Shown here in pieces: positions 7,332-19,932 of a stretch of 64,000 nt of DNA (within the stretch, counting starts at the first letter, position 1; each line of letters opens with the position of its first letter). The stretch is from Clostridium acetobutylicum ATCC 824 (GTDB lineage Bacteria; Bacillota; Clostridia; Clostridiales; Clostridiaceae). Location of the stretch: NCBI RefSeq assembly GCF_000008765.1, contig NC_003030.1, forward strand, positions 3,072,001 to 3,136,000, written 5' to 3'. Both the position numbers and the translations under genes were made by a program. The notes below the pieces were generated by a model. It did no database searches, was not told the DNA's origin, and saw nothing but the letters and a program-made list of their open reading frames with translations.

Positions 7332-9518
7332 CTAATTTTTATCTTTAAACATCGACATAAGATCTGCAAAGGCATTATTAATTGGTGCTTCTGCTTCCTT
7401 TTTCATCTTCTTCATATAATTTGAAACTTCTCTTTTATTAACTTTATTATTATTACCCTTAAACCTTTTTTGGAAAGAAGAATACTTTTCTCTAAAGCTG
7501 CAGTTTGGGCACACGTATATTCTGCCCTCTCCTTCTCCTCTAAGTTCAAGTTTTTTATGACATTCAGGACATCTTACATTTGTGAACATAGCTAAATTCT
7601 CTCTATGTCCGCACTCTCTATCCTGGCATACAAGCATTCTACCCTTCTTACCATTCACCTGAAGCATATATTTTCCGCACTCTGGACACTTTGTTCCAGT
7701 TAAATTATCATATTTAAAAGTGTCCTTACTTCCTTTTACATCATCTACAAGCTTAGAAGCATATCCTTTTATTTCATTAACAAAACTTACTCCATTTAAT
7801 TTTCCCTTGCTTATAGCATCAAGCTGTCCTTCCCATTTTGCCGTTAAAAGAGGTGACTTTAAATCAGAAGGTACTAAATTAACTAGTTGTTTTCCCTTTG
7901 ATGTCGGAACTATTTCATTTCCTTTTTTCTCTATATAAAAAGTCTTATAAAGCTTTTCTATTATATCTGCCCTTGTAGCAACAGTTCCAAGCCCACCTGT
8001 CTCTCCAAGTGTTTTTGCAGAAATTTTATCCATGCTAACATATCTTTGAGGGTTCTCCATTGCTGACAAAAGTGTTGCTTCTGTAAATCTTGAAGGTGGT
8101 TTAGTTTGCCCTTTTTTAATAGAAACTGTACTGAAGGTTATATCTTCTCCTTTATTCATTTCAGGAAGCATTTGATCTTTTAATTCACTCTTCTCTTCAA
8201 AATCTTCAGTTTTGTCGTAAACTTCTTTCCAACCTTTGGATTTTACAACCTTTCCTTTTGCTATAAATATCTCTCCGGCTACCTCTGCCTTCACTGTAGT
8301 TTGAATATATTCAAAAGGAGGAAGCATTATACTTAAAAATCTTTTAACAACTAAATCATATATTTTAAATTCTTCATTGCTTAAAGCCCCAAGCGCTGGT
8401 CTTTCTTCTGTTGGAATTATAGCATAGTGATCCGTTACCTTAGAATCATCCACAAAGCCTTTGTGAACATTTATTTTACTTCTTAATATTTCTGCTGCAA
8501 ATTTTGAATACTTTCCTATGGAAATAGCTCTCAATCTATCTGGAAGAGTTGCTACAACATCATGAGGAATATATCTTGAATCCGTTCTTGGATAAGTTAA
8601 AAGCTTATGATTTTCGTAAAGTCTCTGCATTATTGATAAAGTTTCTTTTGCTGAAAATCCAAAGAATCTATTTGCATCTCTTTGAAGTTCAGTTAAATCG
8701 TATAATGCTGGAGAATATTTTTTCTTTTTACTTTCACTAACATCTACAATTTTTCCTTTGCTGCCTTTAACTAGAGCTTCTATCTTTTCAGCTCTCTCTT
8801 TGTTAAATATTTTAAAATCTCCAGATTTATCGTGCCAATTCATGGAGAAGCTTTTTACCTTTCCCTCTATAGTATAATAGTCCTTTGGTTTAAATTTTCT
8901 TATCTCTTCTTCTCTTGAAACAATCATATAGAGCGTAGGTGTTTGAACTCTACCAGCTGATAGCTGTGCATTATATTTGCAAGTTAGTGCACGTGTAACA
9001 TTAAGTCCAACAAACCAATCTGCTTCTGATCTGCACTTTGCAGATTTATATAAATTTTCGTAATCACGGCCATCTCTTAAATGTGCAAATCCATCTCTTA
9101 CGGCCCTATCAGTTTGTGAGGATATCCAAAGACGCTTTATTGGCTTTTTCCACTTTGCCATTTCAATTATCCATCTTGCAACAAGCTCACCTTCACGTCC
9201 AGCATCTGTTGCTATTACAAGTTCGTCTAAATCCTTTCTTTCCATAACCTTTTTTATATCATAGAAATGCTTTGATGTATTTTTCAAAACACTTAACTTC
9301 ATATTCTTAGGAAGCATAGGAAGTGTATCCATACTCCATTTTTTATACTTTTCACCGTAGCTTTCAGGGTCAGCTAATGAAACCAAGTGCCCTAATGCCC
9401 AAATTACTACATATTTATTTCCTTCTAAATGAGTTTTCTTATTAATATTTGCTTTTAACACTTTGGCAAGATCTCTTGCAACACTGGGTTTTTCAGCTAA
9501 AACAAGTATTTTTCCCAT
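7332..9518 (-). CDS. topB: DNA topoisomerase III
   Basis: A type IA topoisomerase of 728 residues that relaxes and decatenates DNA by single-strand passage. The Toprim domain opens with ILVLAEKPSVARDLA and continues to the acidic ATDAGREGE. The catalytic Tyr sits in LLTYPRTDSRYI near residue 310. The C-terminus carries two short zinc-ribbon-like repeats: CPECGKYM...CQDRECGH (about residues 615-645) and CPECHKKL...CPNCSF (about 650-680). This matches the TopB/TraE type found in Firmicutes as an accessory enzyme. AAAGGATGA precedes the ATG. It is monocistronic with its own terminator. Confidence 0.95.
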   Translation of the reverse strand: MGKILVLAEKPSVARDLAKVLKANINKKTHLEGNKYVVIWALGHLVSLADPESYGEKYKKWSMDTLPMLPKNMKLSVLKNTSKHFYDIKKVMERKDLDELVIATDAGREGELVARWIIEMAKWKKPIKRLWISSQTDRAVRDGFAHLRDGRDYENLYKSAKCRSEADWFVGLNVTRALTCKYNAQLSAGRVQTPTLYMIVSREEEIRKFKPKDYYTIEGKVKSFSMNWHDKSGDFKIFNKERAEKIEALVKGSKGKIVDVSESKKKKYSPALYDLTELQRDANRFFGFSAKETLSIMQRLYENHKLLTYPRTDSRYIPHDVVATLPDRLRAISIGKYSKFAAEILRSKINVHKGFVDDSKVTDHYAIIPTEERPALGALSNEEFKIYDLVVKRFLSIMLPPFEYIQTTVKAEVAGEIFIAKGKVVKSKGWKEVYDKTEDFEEKSELKDQMLPEMNKGEDITFSTVSIKKGQTKPPSRFTEATLLSAMENPQRYVSMDKISAKTLGETGGLGTVATRADIIEKLYKTFYIEKKGNEIVPTSKGKQLVNLVPSDLKSPLLTAKWEGQLDAISKGKLNGVSFVNEIKGYASKLVDDVKGSKDTFKYDNLTGTKCPECGKYMLQVNGKKGRMLVCQDRECGHRENLAMFTNVRCPECHKKLELRGEGEGRIYVCPNCSFREKYSSFQKRFKGNNNKVNKREVSNYMKKMKKEAEAPINNAFADLMSMFKDKN

Positions 9519-11419
<1,901 letters not shown>

Positions 11420-11428
11420 ATAAATTGG

Positions 11429-11463
11429 GGCATTCGAATTTAGCGGATGCCTTCTATTTTTTT
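11429..11463 (+). terminator. Intrinsic terminator of the ABC-F gene
   Basis: GGCATTCG pairs with CGGATGCC (one G-T pair), followed by TTCTATTTTTTT. Confidence 0.85.
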
Positions 11464-11541
11464 AATCTAATAAAAAATATAGCTATTATATGCTTCATTT
11501 TCTTAAGATTTTTTACTTAATAAATAATCGAGGTGAAATTC

Positions 11542-12459
11542 TTGAACAACAACGTGTTAAATCAGGTATTAATGTTATTTTTAATGCTTCTTGTAGGCAT
11601 ATATGCTTCAAAAATGAAGTATATAGATAAAAAAATGAATGCTGGACTAAGTAATCTTTTACTTAAGATAACTCTTCCACTTCTAATAATAAACTCTTTT
11701 ATAACTATGAAATTTTCAAAGTCTGTATTAAACGTTGGTGAAGATATTCTTTTATACACCCTAATAATTCATATAGTTTTAGTTCTATTTTCTAAATTCG
11801 CTTATATGAAAGTTAATGATGCTCAAAAGGGTATCTCAAAGTTTGTAACAGTGTTTTCGAACTCTGGTTTTATGGGCTATCCTGTTTTAAGAAGTATTTA
11901 TGGCGAAAACGGTGTATTTTACTGTGCTATCTTTGGTATAATTTTAAACCTCTTTATGTTCAGTTATGGAATAATGGCTTTAAAAAACACAAAAGGCAAT
12001 TCTCTAAAAGAATTAAAAAGAGCTGCTGTTAACCCATCAATTATAGCTACTGTTATTGGCTTTTTTATATTTATTCTAAAAATAAAGCTTCCTCACTTAA
12101 TAGCTCTAAGCATTAATTCCGTAGGCTCCATGACCTCTCCTCTATCAATGATAATTGTTGGAATAATGCTAGCTGATATTAATTTATCAGATTTATTTAA
12201 AGACAAATTAGTTTACATACTAACGATAGTTAAGCTTTTAATTGTACCAGCCATAACTTTTGTGGTTTTAAAACTCTTAAACGCAAATCAAACAGTCATA
12301 GGTGTAATAGTTGTACTTGAGGCAATGCCAGCTGCTTCTAATGCTGCTGTAATGAGTCTCCAGTATGGCAGTGATGAGAATGTAGCCTTGAAACATATTT
12401 TTATAACCACAGTATTATCCATAATAATCATACCTTTGGTAATTAAATTAGTAGTATAA
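11542..12459 (+). CDS. AEC-family membrane permease (auxin efflux carrier/malate permease type)
   Basis: A 305-residue integral membrane protein with about ten hydrophobic segments in two halves, matching the AEC family of secondary carriers for organic acids or similar anions. Family features are the polar break NSGFMGYP in the first half (about residue 110) and the AMPAASNAA stretch in the second half (about 260). I choose TTG at 11542 because GAGGTG is 6 nt upstream; the GTG at 11533 lies inside that ribosome binding site. It stands alone between two terminators, so neighbours do not show the substrate. Confidence 0.86.
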   Translation: MNNNVLNQVLMLFLMLLVGIYASKMKYIDKKMNAGLSNLLLKITLPLLIINSFITMKFSKSVLNVGEDILLYTLIIHIVLVLFSKFAYMKVNDAQKGISKFVTVFSNSGFMGYPVLRSIYGENGVFYCAIFGIILNLFMFSYGIMALKNTKGNSLKELKRAAVNPSIIATVIGFFIFILKIKLPHLIALSINSVGSMTSPLSMIIVGIMLADINLSDLFKDKLVYILTIVKLLIVPAITFVVLKLLNANQTVIGVIVVLEAMPAASNAAVMSLQYGSDENVALKHIFITTVLSIIIIPLVIKLVV

Positions 12460-12498
12460 AAAAATGAGATGGTTTTAATCATATGCCATCTCATTTTT
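12459..12498. terminator. Bidirectional terminator between permease and deoR-type gene
   Basis: AAAAATGAGATGG pairs with CCATCTCATTTTT around a loop of about 13 nt. Both strands end in T runs, serving the convergent genes on either side. Confidence 0.93.
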
Positions 12499-12509
12499 AC
12501 GTTATAATA

Positions 12510-13274
12510 TTATTGGTTGATTATCTTAACGTTTTTCTCATACTTATTTTTTAAATCTTCATCGATATTTTCATCAGTAATAACAGCCGTTACATCTTCT
12601 AAATTATAAAATCCAAAAAAATCTTCTTTTCCAATTTTGGAACTGTCGCAAAGTATATACTTTTCCACTGCGTTATCTAATATGATTTTTTGACATGCAC
12701 CTTCCTCTTCATTTGAGGTTGTTACATTATTATCGCAAATTCCATTAGTTCCTACAAAAGCGATTTTAACCCTCATGCTCTTTAAAATTTCATTAGTAAA
12801 ACTTCCCACAAATACATCTGTACGCTTTCTATATCTGCCGCCAACTAATATGACTTCATACCTACTATCATCCTTGAACCTTAAAAATACAGGCATTGAA
12901 TTTGTTATTACCTTAGCATATGAAACATTTATATAATCATATATGAGTTCGTTTGTAGTTCCCGGTCCTATGTATATAATATCATTCTCTTCTACCATAC
13001 TAGCTGCAATTTTGGCTACATCTTTTTTTTGTTCTATATTTATTTTTCTTTTTTCATTACTTGAAAGTTCTTTAAAATCATCTTTTGCTTTCTGAGTTAC
13101 TTTTTTTGCTCCACCGTATATTCTCTTAAGGAATCCTCTTTCTTCAAGTATCTTTAAGTCTCTTCTTATAGTTATCTCAGTTACTCCAAGCTTCTCATTT
13201 ATATCTGTTATTTTTATTATATTATTCTCGTCTAACATATCTACTATCTTTTGTAATCTTTCTTCTTTTAACAT
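12510..13274 (-). CDS. DeoR-family transcriptional regulator (LacR-like paralogue 1)
   Basis: A 254-residue repressor with an N-terminal winged helix (ITDINEKLGVTEITIRRDL, about 20-38) and a C-terminal sugar-phosphate-sensing DeoRC domain (NDIIYIGPGTTNELIYDY near 95-112). Members usually bind phosphorylated sugars such as tagatose-6-phosphate and repress nearby sugar operons. I start at the ATG at 13274, with TGGAGGA 6 nt upstream, which gives the same length as the other two paralogues in the window. It is the last gene after lacC but is separated from it by a terminator and has its own TATAAT. The three paralogues may divide control of the gat, tagatose and lac units. Confidence 0.9.
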   Translation of the reverse strand: MLKEERLQKIVDMLDENNIIKITDINEKLGVTEITIRRDLKILEERGFLKRIYGGAKKVTQKAKDDFKELSSNEKRKINIEQKKDVAKIAASMVEENDIIYIGPGTTNELIYDYINVSYAKVITNSMPVFLRFKDDSRYEVILVGGRYRKRTDVFVGSFTNEILKSMRVKIAFVGTNGICDNNVTTSNEEEGACQKIILDNAVEKYILCDSSKIGKEDFFGFYNLEDVTAVITDENIDEDLKNKYEKNVKIINQ

Positions 13275-13306
13275 ATTTAATCCTCCAGGAATAGAATAAG
13301 ATGTAT

Positions 13307-13324
13307 GATTATATATTATCACTT
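13307..13324 (-). repeat. 18-bp box upstream of DeoR paralogue 1, shared with paralogue 2
   Basis: GATTATATATTATCACTT (plus-strand reading) occurs identically at 17246-17263. Both copies lie 33-52 bp ahead of a deoR-type start and overlap a -10-like TATAAT. This suggests an operator within the promoter, probably autoregulatory. Confidence 0.6.
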
Positions 13325-13360
13325 TTTTAGTAATAACCACAATTTTTTTATACAAAATGA

Positions 13361-13409
13361 TAAAAAAATGTAACCTTTATTATACTTAAATCTATAATAA
13401 AGGTTACAT
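13361..13409 (-). terminator. Terminator after lacC
   Basis: A long inverted repeat, ATGTAACCTTTATTATA with TATAATAAAGGTTACAT, is followed on this strand by TTTTTTTA. It lies 10 nt after the lacC stop. Confidence 0.93.
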
Positions 13410-13418
13410 AAGTTATCT

Positions 13419-15214
<1,796 letters not shown>

Positions 15215-15270
15215 TCATTCTTTACATGGCTTAAGGATAGTTATAAATTACCTTAGGCCTATAATGCTTA

Positions 15271-15792
15271 TTATTCCTTTGGATAACCACCGTTGTCCCA
15301 TTTTTCGATAAATTCATCAAAGAAATGTTCGTTTCCAAATTGACCTTTATCATTTTCTATAAGCTCATCTATTCCTTTTATTATCTCTTGATTTTCCTTA
15401 GTAGGCTTGTACTTTGCTTCCAAGAATACATCTATTATATTTTCAATAAGACCTATACCTGTTATTCTTCCACCAACTGCTATAACATTTGCATTTAAAT
15501 ATTCCTTTGCATATCTTGCAGTTCCTACATCTCTTACTAATGCCGCTCTTATACCCTTTACCTTATTTGCAGAATTTGATATTCCAACTCCAGTTCCACA
15601 CAAAATAACTCCTAAATCAGCCTCACCTGATGCAACCTTTTCTGCTGCTGCTTTACCGAATATAGGGTAATGCGTTCTTACAAAATCGTAGGTTCCATTA
15701 TCTATAACTGTATGTCCTTTTGATTTTAAATACTCCGAAATCTTCATTTTTATATCAGGAACTATATGATCACAACCAATTGAAATTACCAT
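15271..15792 (-). CDS. lacB: Galactose-6-phosphate isomerase subunit LacB
   Basis: A 173-residue member of the RpiB/LacAB fold. It pairs with LacA to isomerise galactose-6-phosphate to tagatose-6-phosphate. The start reads MVISIGCDH; the active-site Cys is in LCGTGVGIS (about 67), the typical catalytic segment retained by the B subunit, followed by [15 protein letters not shown]. The ATG has GGGAGGT upstream. It lies 19 nt after lacA, in the same operon. RpiB (ribose-5-phosphate isomerase) is the alternative, but a neighbouring LacA-type partner makes LacB much more likely. Confidence 0.94.
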   Translation of the reverse strand: MVISIGCDHIVPDIKMKISEYLKSKGHTVIDNGTYDFVRTHYPIFGKAAAEKVASGEADLGVILCGTGVGISNSANKVKGIRAALVRDVGTARYAKEYLNANVIAVGGRITGIGLIENIIDVFLEAKYKPTKENQEIIKGIDELIENDKGQFGNEHFFDEFIEKWDNGGYPKE

Positions 15793-15811
15793 CTTTACTA
15801 CCTCCCGTTAT

Positions 15812-16240
15812 TTATAACATTTTATTTAACATGTCTACTCTTATTTGATGTCTTCCACCAGCATATTTCTCAGCTATATATGCATCAAGCATTCCTTCTG
15901 CAAGTCTCTTTCCAACAATTCCTGCCCCAATAGCAAGCATATTAGCTGAATTATGCTGACTTGTCATTTTAGCTGAATGTTCATCTGAAACCTCTGCACA
16001 TATTATTCCCTTATGCTTAGCACCTACCATAAAAGAACCTGCACCATACTCATCTATTGCTACTGCCCTATCTGCTTCTTTATTCATAACAGCTTGTGCA
16101 ACTAAACTTGCTGACTTAACAAGATTAATCCCCTTTTCTGGCGTTTTATCTATTACTTCTATACCCTTACTTTTCAAATAATTTTTTAAGTGTTCTTTAA
16201 GTTCAAATCCATCTGTATCTGCTCCTATAGCTATTTTCAT
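15812..16240 (-). CDS. lacA: Galactose-6-phosphate isomerase subunit LacA
   Basis: The 142-residue partner of LacB in the RpiB/LacAB family. It begins MKIAIGADTDGFELKEHL and lacks the CGTG motif; the matching position reads DEYGAGSFM, which is typical of LacA, so activity needs the heteromer. EHSAKMTSQHNSANMLAIGA and the C-terminal GGRHQIRV segments match family binding regions. It is first of the four tagatose-pathway genes, about 190 bp downstream of DeoR paralogue 2, with GGGAGGAAA ahead of the ATG. Its leader contains a 32-bp repeat that recurs before gatC. Confidence 0.93.
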   Translation of the reverse strand: MKIAIGADTDGFELKEHLKNYLKSKGIEVIDKTPEKGINLVKSASLVAQAVMNKEADRAVAIDEYGAGSFMVGAKHKGIICAEVSDEHSAKMTSQHNSANMLAIGAGIVGKRLAEGMLDAYIAEKYAGGRHQIRVDMLNKML

Positions 16241-16329
16241 AAAAAATTTCCTCCCTACATAAATTAAATTTTTTACTTTTTTTATGTTAAAACTTTTATA
16301 TTATTCTCCACTGTGGTATACTAATGTTA

Positions 16330-16361
16330 CTACACACAATATTAATCCACAGAAGAGGAAA
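16330..16361 (-). repeat. Intergenic repeat copy 1 (lacA leader)
   Basis: About 31 bp nearly identical to 18965-18995. On the transcribed strand it reads TTTCCTCTTCTGTGGA then TTAATATTGTGTGTAG. It sits about 90 bp before lacA. Its CTGTGG can pair with a CCACAG near 16310-16315 to form a stem in the leader RNA. Confidence 0.7.
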
Positions 16362-16429
16362 GTAAACTTATTGATTTTCTCTTCTCACATTATTATCTAT
16401 CTCATATTTTTTAATATGGGATTATTTTT

Positions 16430-17194
16430 TTATGAGCATATTATCTTAGCTCTGTTTTGATATTGCTTTTTCAACCCTTCATCTATATTCTTGTCTGTAA
16501 TAATGCCTGTAACATCTTCTAAACTATAAAAACTAAAGAAATCCTCTTTTCCAACTTTACTGCTATCACATAGAACATATTTTTTTGCTGCATTGTCCAT
16601 TATTATTTTCTGACACATCCCCTCTTCTTCATTTGAAGTAGTTATGTTGTCATTATAGATACCATTAGTCCCAACAAAAGCCGTCTTAACTCTCATGCTT
16701 CTTAAGTTTTCATTAGTAAAACTTCCTACAAACACATCTGTGTGAGATCGATAGTGTCCTCCTACAAGTATGATTTCATATCTTTTGTCATCCTTAAACT
16801 TAAGAAAAACTGACATTGAATTAGTTATAACTTTTACATATGAAACATTTAAATAATCATATATAAGCTCACTTGTAGTTCCAGGACCTATATATATAAT
16901 GTCATTTTCTTCAATCATCTCGCTTGCAAGTTTAGCTATATGCCTTTTTTGTTCTATGTTGATTTTTCTTTTTTCATTGTTGGAAAGTTCTTTAAACTCT
17001 ACTTTATTGTTTGCATTTACTTTTTTGGCTCCACCATAGATTCTTTCTATAAGACCTTTGTTTTCAAGAACTTTTAAATCTCTTCGTACAGTTATCTCTG
17101 TAACTCCTAACTTTTCATTTATGTCCGTTATTTTTATAATGTTATTAGTTTCAAGCATTTCTAATATCCTTTGGAATCTTTCTTCCTTTAGCAT
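16430..17194 (-). CDS. DeoR-family transcriptional regulator (LacR-like paralogue 2)
   Basis: A 254-residue repressor, very close in sequence to paralogue 1: nearly the same wHTH (ITDINEKLGVTEITVRRDL) and sensor domain (NDIIYIGPGTTSELIYDY, TSNEEEGMCQKI). It sits between gatC and lacA, so it probably regulates the tagatose-6-phosphate genes, the gat PTS or both, with a phosphorylated sugar as inducer. GGGGGAG precedes the ATG. It is transcribed from its own promoter (17252-17280) after the gatC terminator and may read through into lacA, since no terminator is evident between them. Confidence 0.91.
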   Translation of the reverse strand: MLKEERFQRILEMLETNNIIKITDINEKLGVTEITVRRDLKVLENKGLIERIYGGAKKVNANNKVEFKELSNNEKRKINIEQKRHIAKLASEMIEENDIIYIGPGTTSELIYDYLNVSYVKVITNSMSVFLKFKDDKRYEIILVGGHYRSHTDVFVGSFTNENLRSMRVKTAFVGTNGIYNDNITTSNEEEGMCQKIIMDNAAKKYVLCDSSKVGKEDFFSFYSLEDVTGIITDKNIDEGLKKQYQNRAKIICS

Positions 17195-17251
17195 ACGTAC
17201 TCCCCCGCATCTAACTAAATAAGACTATATACAATTCCTGTCTACGATTAT

Positions 17252-17280
17252 ATATTATCACTTAATAGTATCATTTTCAA
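17252..17280 (-). promoter_or_regulatory. Promoter of DeoR paralogue 2, overlapping an operator-like box
   Basis: TTGAAA, 17 nt and TAATAT. The 18-bp box shared with paralogue 1 (17246-17263) overlaps the -10, as expected for autorepression. Confidence 0.55.
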
Positions 17281-17333
17281 TACTGTTTATGATTATTTTT
17301 ATTATTTTGTTGAACTTTATTGTTCTACTTTGT

Positions 17334-17361
17334 TTTAAATAAAATCCACCAAATGGTGGAT
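17334..17361 (-). terminator. Terminator after gatC
   Basis: ATCCACC pairs with GGTGGAT around a 4-nt loop, followed by TTTATTT on this strand, 17 nt after the gatC stop. Confidence 0.85.
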
Positions 17362-17378
17362 CTTCCTTTTATCTATCC

Positions 17379-18791
17379 TTAATCCTCAGTTTTTACTTTT
17401 GCATATTCTGTATTACGTTTTTTCATTTGTTTTGCATACCAAACAAATAATGCTAAATACGCTGCTAGTGCTAATATTACATATAGTCCTGTAGTGATAT
17501 TTCCTCCTTGAAAAAACTTACCTATAAGTACAGAAAGGAACTTTTCAATAGGACCCTCACAGGTTGAATGTGATATTAAGGTTGATGTTGATAATCCTTT
17601 TGGAAATGCTCCCACTTGCTTTGCTAAGTTTGTTACACAAGGTGCAATTACTGTACCTGCCCACAAAAATATTGGTATTTCAAGTATTCCAATTATTATC
17701 ATCCTTATCATCTTACCGCGAGTAACCACCAAAAGCGCTGGTGTTATACCCATTGCTATAATTCCACCTAATGGTAAAAGTTTATTTCCTGGTAAAATTA
17801 ACGAAAATATCAAAAGTATTGGCGCCAATATATTAGCCACAGCCCACATCTCCGCTCTACCTGCAATAAACGGCCAGTCAATACCTATATTAAAGGTTCT
17901 TCCCTTTAATCTTTTACTTAAAAAGTTAGTTATACCTTGTGATAATGGTTCAACAGCAGCTATAAACCAAGAACCTATTGCAGAAAATAGCTCTAGACAT
18001 GTTGCACCTATAAATGCCAAAGTGAATATTTTTATAATACTTTGATGTCCTAAAACTCCAACAAAAACTCCTAGATAAGCACCTATTGCAAACTTGCTTC
18101 CCCAAAAACCTATTTTGTTATTAAGTTGAGCAGCATCAAAATCATACTTATCTAAAAAGGGCAGAAACTTATCAATTAACTTATCAAAAACCATAACTAT
18201 AGGATTCATCATATAATTTAAATGTGTAGTTGTTGTTGGATTAGTGTCAGGCATGTTTAAAAGATCATTAAATGTAGGTTTCATTAAATCAGAATTGATA
18301 ATTTTTAAAATTCCGAGAAATACAACAAATATAGTTGCAACAAGCAGATTTTTAGAGTAAAACATTATTAATATTCCGCAAAATGCTGGATGCCATACAT
18401 CAAATATATCAACATCCAAGGTATTGGTTTTATTCAAAGCTAACATTATAACATTTACAATTACAAGAATAAACAAGAAAAATAACGTATACATTGATCC
18501 CCAAGTTATAGTAGCAACTGGCGCCCAACCAAGATCAGTTATAGATAAGTTTATACCTGTTGATTTAACAAATGCCTGAAGAGCACCTGAAAAATTAGTT
18601 GTAAGTAATGAAATTATTTGTCCAATTGCAGTTAAAGCAATAGCAAGCTTAAGACCACCTTCAATTGCCTTACTTACTTTTACACGCATCAAGATTGCTA
18701 AAACCGATAAAACAATAAACATCATTGGTGCTGCACCCAAATTTATTAGTGGTTTAAAAACAGCATTGGCAAATTCAACAATTCCATTCAT
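17379..18791 (-). CDS. gatC: PTS system galactitol-type EIIC component
   Basis: A 470-residue integral membrane permease of the GatC family, the sugar channel of a PTS. It has about ten hydrophobic segments, with GPIEKFLSVLIGKF and NLAKQVGAFPKG in the second half. The GatA and GatB partners are immediately upstream. Because the operon is followed by lacAB-aldolase-lacC, the transported sugar is probably galactose (delivered as galactose-6-phosphate) rather than galactitol, whose product galactitol-1-phosphate would need a dehydrogenase not seen here. I start at the ATG at 18791 with GGAGGGG upstream; the longer frame to 18839 has no ribosome binding site. Confidence 0.9.
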   Translation of the reverse strand: MNGIVEFANAVFKPLINLGAAPMMFIVLSVLAILMRVKVSKAIEGGLKLAIALTAIGQIISLLTTNFSGALQAFVKSTGINLSITDLGWAPVATITWGSMYTLFFLFILVIVNVIMLALNKTNTLDVDIFDVWHPAFCGILIMFYSKNLLVATIFVVFLGILKIINSDLMKPTFNDLLNMPDTNPTTTTHLNYMMNPIVMVFDKLIDKFLPFLDKYDFDAAQLNNKIGFWGSKFAIGAYLGVFVGVLGHQSIIKIFTLAFIGATCLELFSAIGSWFIAAVEPLSQGITNFLSKRLKGRTFNIGIDWPFIAGRAEMWAVANILAPILLIFSLILPGNKLLPLGGIIAMGITPALLVVTRGKMIRMIIIGILEIPIFLWAGTVIAPCVTNLAKQVGAFPKGLSTSTLISHSTCEGPIEKFLSVLIGKFFQGGNITTGLYVILALAAYLALFVWYAKQMKKRNTEYAKVKTED

Positions 18792-18964
18792 AAAAATTTC
18801 CCCTCCACAATTTTTATCTGTAAGAAACCCAAATCGCAACTTTAATTATTCATATTCTAAAATCAGAAAAGATGTATAATTTAATAACTAAACTGGTTTT
18901 CTTAATATATTTCACGTTTTTAGCTAAACATTTTCCAATGCTGCACACCCTTTTTATATTTTTT

Positions 18965-18995
18965 CTACACACAATATTGTCCACAGAAAAGGAAA
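18965..18995 (-). repeat. Intergenic repeat copy 2 (between gatB and gatC)
   Basis: Near-identical to 16330-16361 (one indel and about two changes). It contains the palindrome ACAATATTGT. It lies about 170 bp before gatC, inside a 220-bp gap within the gat operon. Being intra-operonic, it may act at the RNA level. Confidence 0.7.
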
Positions 18996-19013
18996 ATGTT
19001 TAAAATCTTTTGA

Positions 19014-19319
19014 TTATTTTTTACCTAATTTTTTCAAAACACTTTCGAGTTCATCAAATACAGGCTGAGCCATTGCTGGTATCCTATATAGTATAGCTCC
19101 TGCTTCAACGACTGGAATCTTTATTTCAAATCCAACATCAACCTTGGAGATTGGTGTAAAAACATCATATTTTGAAATAAGTTCCTCTGTTATATCCTTA
19201 ACCATCATTGCATCTGCTACAACCTGATATCCTCTAGCTTTCATTTCCTGTTCTATTGCGTCCTTAATTTGGTGACTTGAATTTACTCCTGCACCGCAAG
19301 CAGCTAAAATTTTTATCAT
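19014..19319 (-). CDS. gatB: PTS system galactitol-type EIIB component
   Basis: A 101-residue cytoplasmic phosphocarrier of the PTS_IIB family. The phosphorylated Cys is in the N-terminal P-loop-like ILAACGAGVNSS (Cys near residue 9). It accepts phosphate from GatA and passes it to the sugar during transport through GatC. Length and motif match GatB-like IIB proteins. AGGGGGT precedes the ATG. It lies 44 nt after gatA and 222 nt before gatC, the longer gap carrying the intergenic repeat. Confidence 0.92.
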   Translation of the reverse strand: MIKILAACGAGVNSSHQIKDAIEQEMKARGYQVVADAMMVKDITEELISKYDVFTPISKVDVGFEIKIPVVEAGAILYRIPAMAQPVFDELESVLKKLGKK

Positions 19320-19363
19320 AATAATTACCCCCTAAAGTTTTGTTTTATATTTTAAGACAATTT

Positions 19364-19858
19364 TTATATATTTTTTATTGTCTGTTTATCAGTAATGAAC
19401 TCAAAAATTTCTTCTTCATTATCTGTTTTATTTAATTTGTCCATATTTTCTTTATTAGTTATAAAATCCATTATGTTTGCTAATATATTTGTTTGAGCAT
19501 CGTTTTCATTATTTATAATCATGAATAAATACCTAACCTTCAAAGTATCCTCTGGAGCTATCATATTTTTGAACTCCACTTCTTTTTTAAGTTTCACAAA
19601 AACAATACGCTTACTTAAGCAGTATTCTCTTTCTGTATGAGGTATAGCCACATTATATTCTTGTCCTTCTATCACGCTTAAATCCATACCTGTAGGATAC
19701 TTTTTTTCTCTTTCTATAATCCCATCTATAAAATTATCCTTTACTAAACCTTTCTGTATAAGCCTTTGCCCTATTTTTTTAAAGATTTCATTACTATCTT
19801 TCGCGTCTTCTATAAAAATCAAATCTTCTTTAAACAAATTACTTATTTCTTTAATCAT
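19364..19858 (-). CDS. gatA: PTS system galactitol-type EIIA component
   Basis: A 164-residue PTS EIIA of the mannitol/fructose fold (PTS_EIIA_2). The phosphorylated His is in NVAIPHTE, near residue 75, and the preceding MDLSVIEG region matches the family signature. It receives phosphate from HPr and donates it to GatB. It is the first gene of gatABC, started at an ATG with GAGGGGT. Its promoter module (19933-20005) is the same in layout as that of the lac operon. Confidence 0.92.
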   Translation of the reverse strand: MIKEISNLFKEDLIFIEDAKDSNEIFKKIGQRLIQKGLVKDNFIDGIIEREKKYPTGMDLSVIEGQEYNVAIPHTEREYCLSKRIVFVKLKKEVEFKNMIAPEDTLKVRYLFMIINNENDAQTNILANIMDFITNKENMDKLNKTDNEEEIFEFITDKQTIKNI

Positions 19859-19932
19859 ATAATCTTACCCCTCTATAATATTATACTTTATATTCATGAG
19901 TTATTACTGTTTGCTTTTGTTCTGTTATGTTA

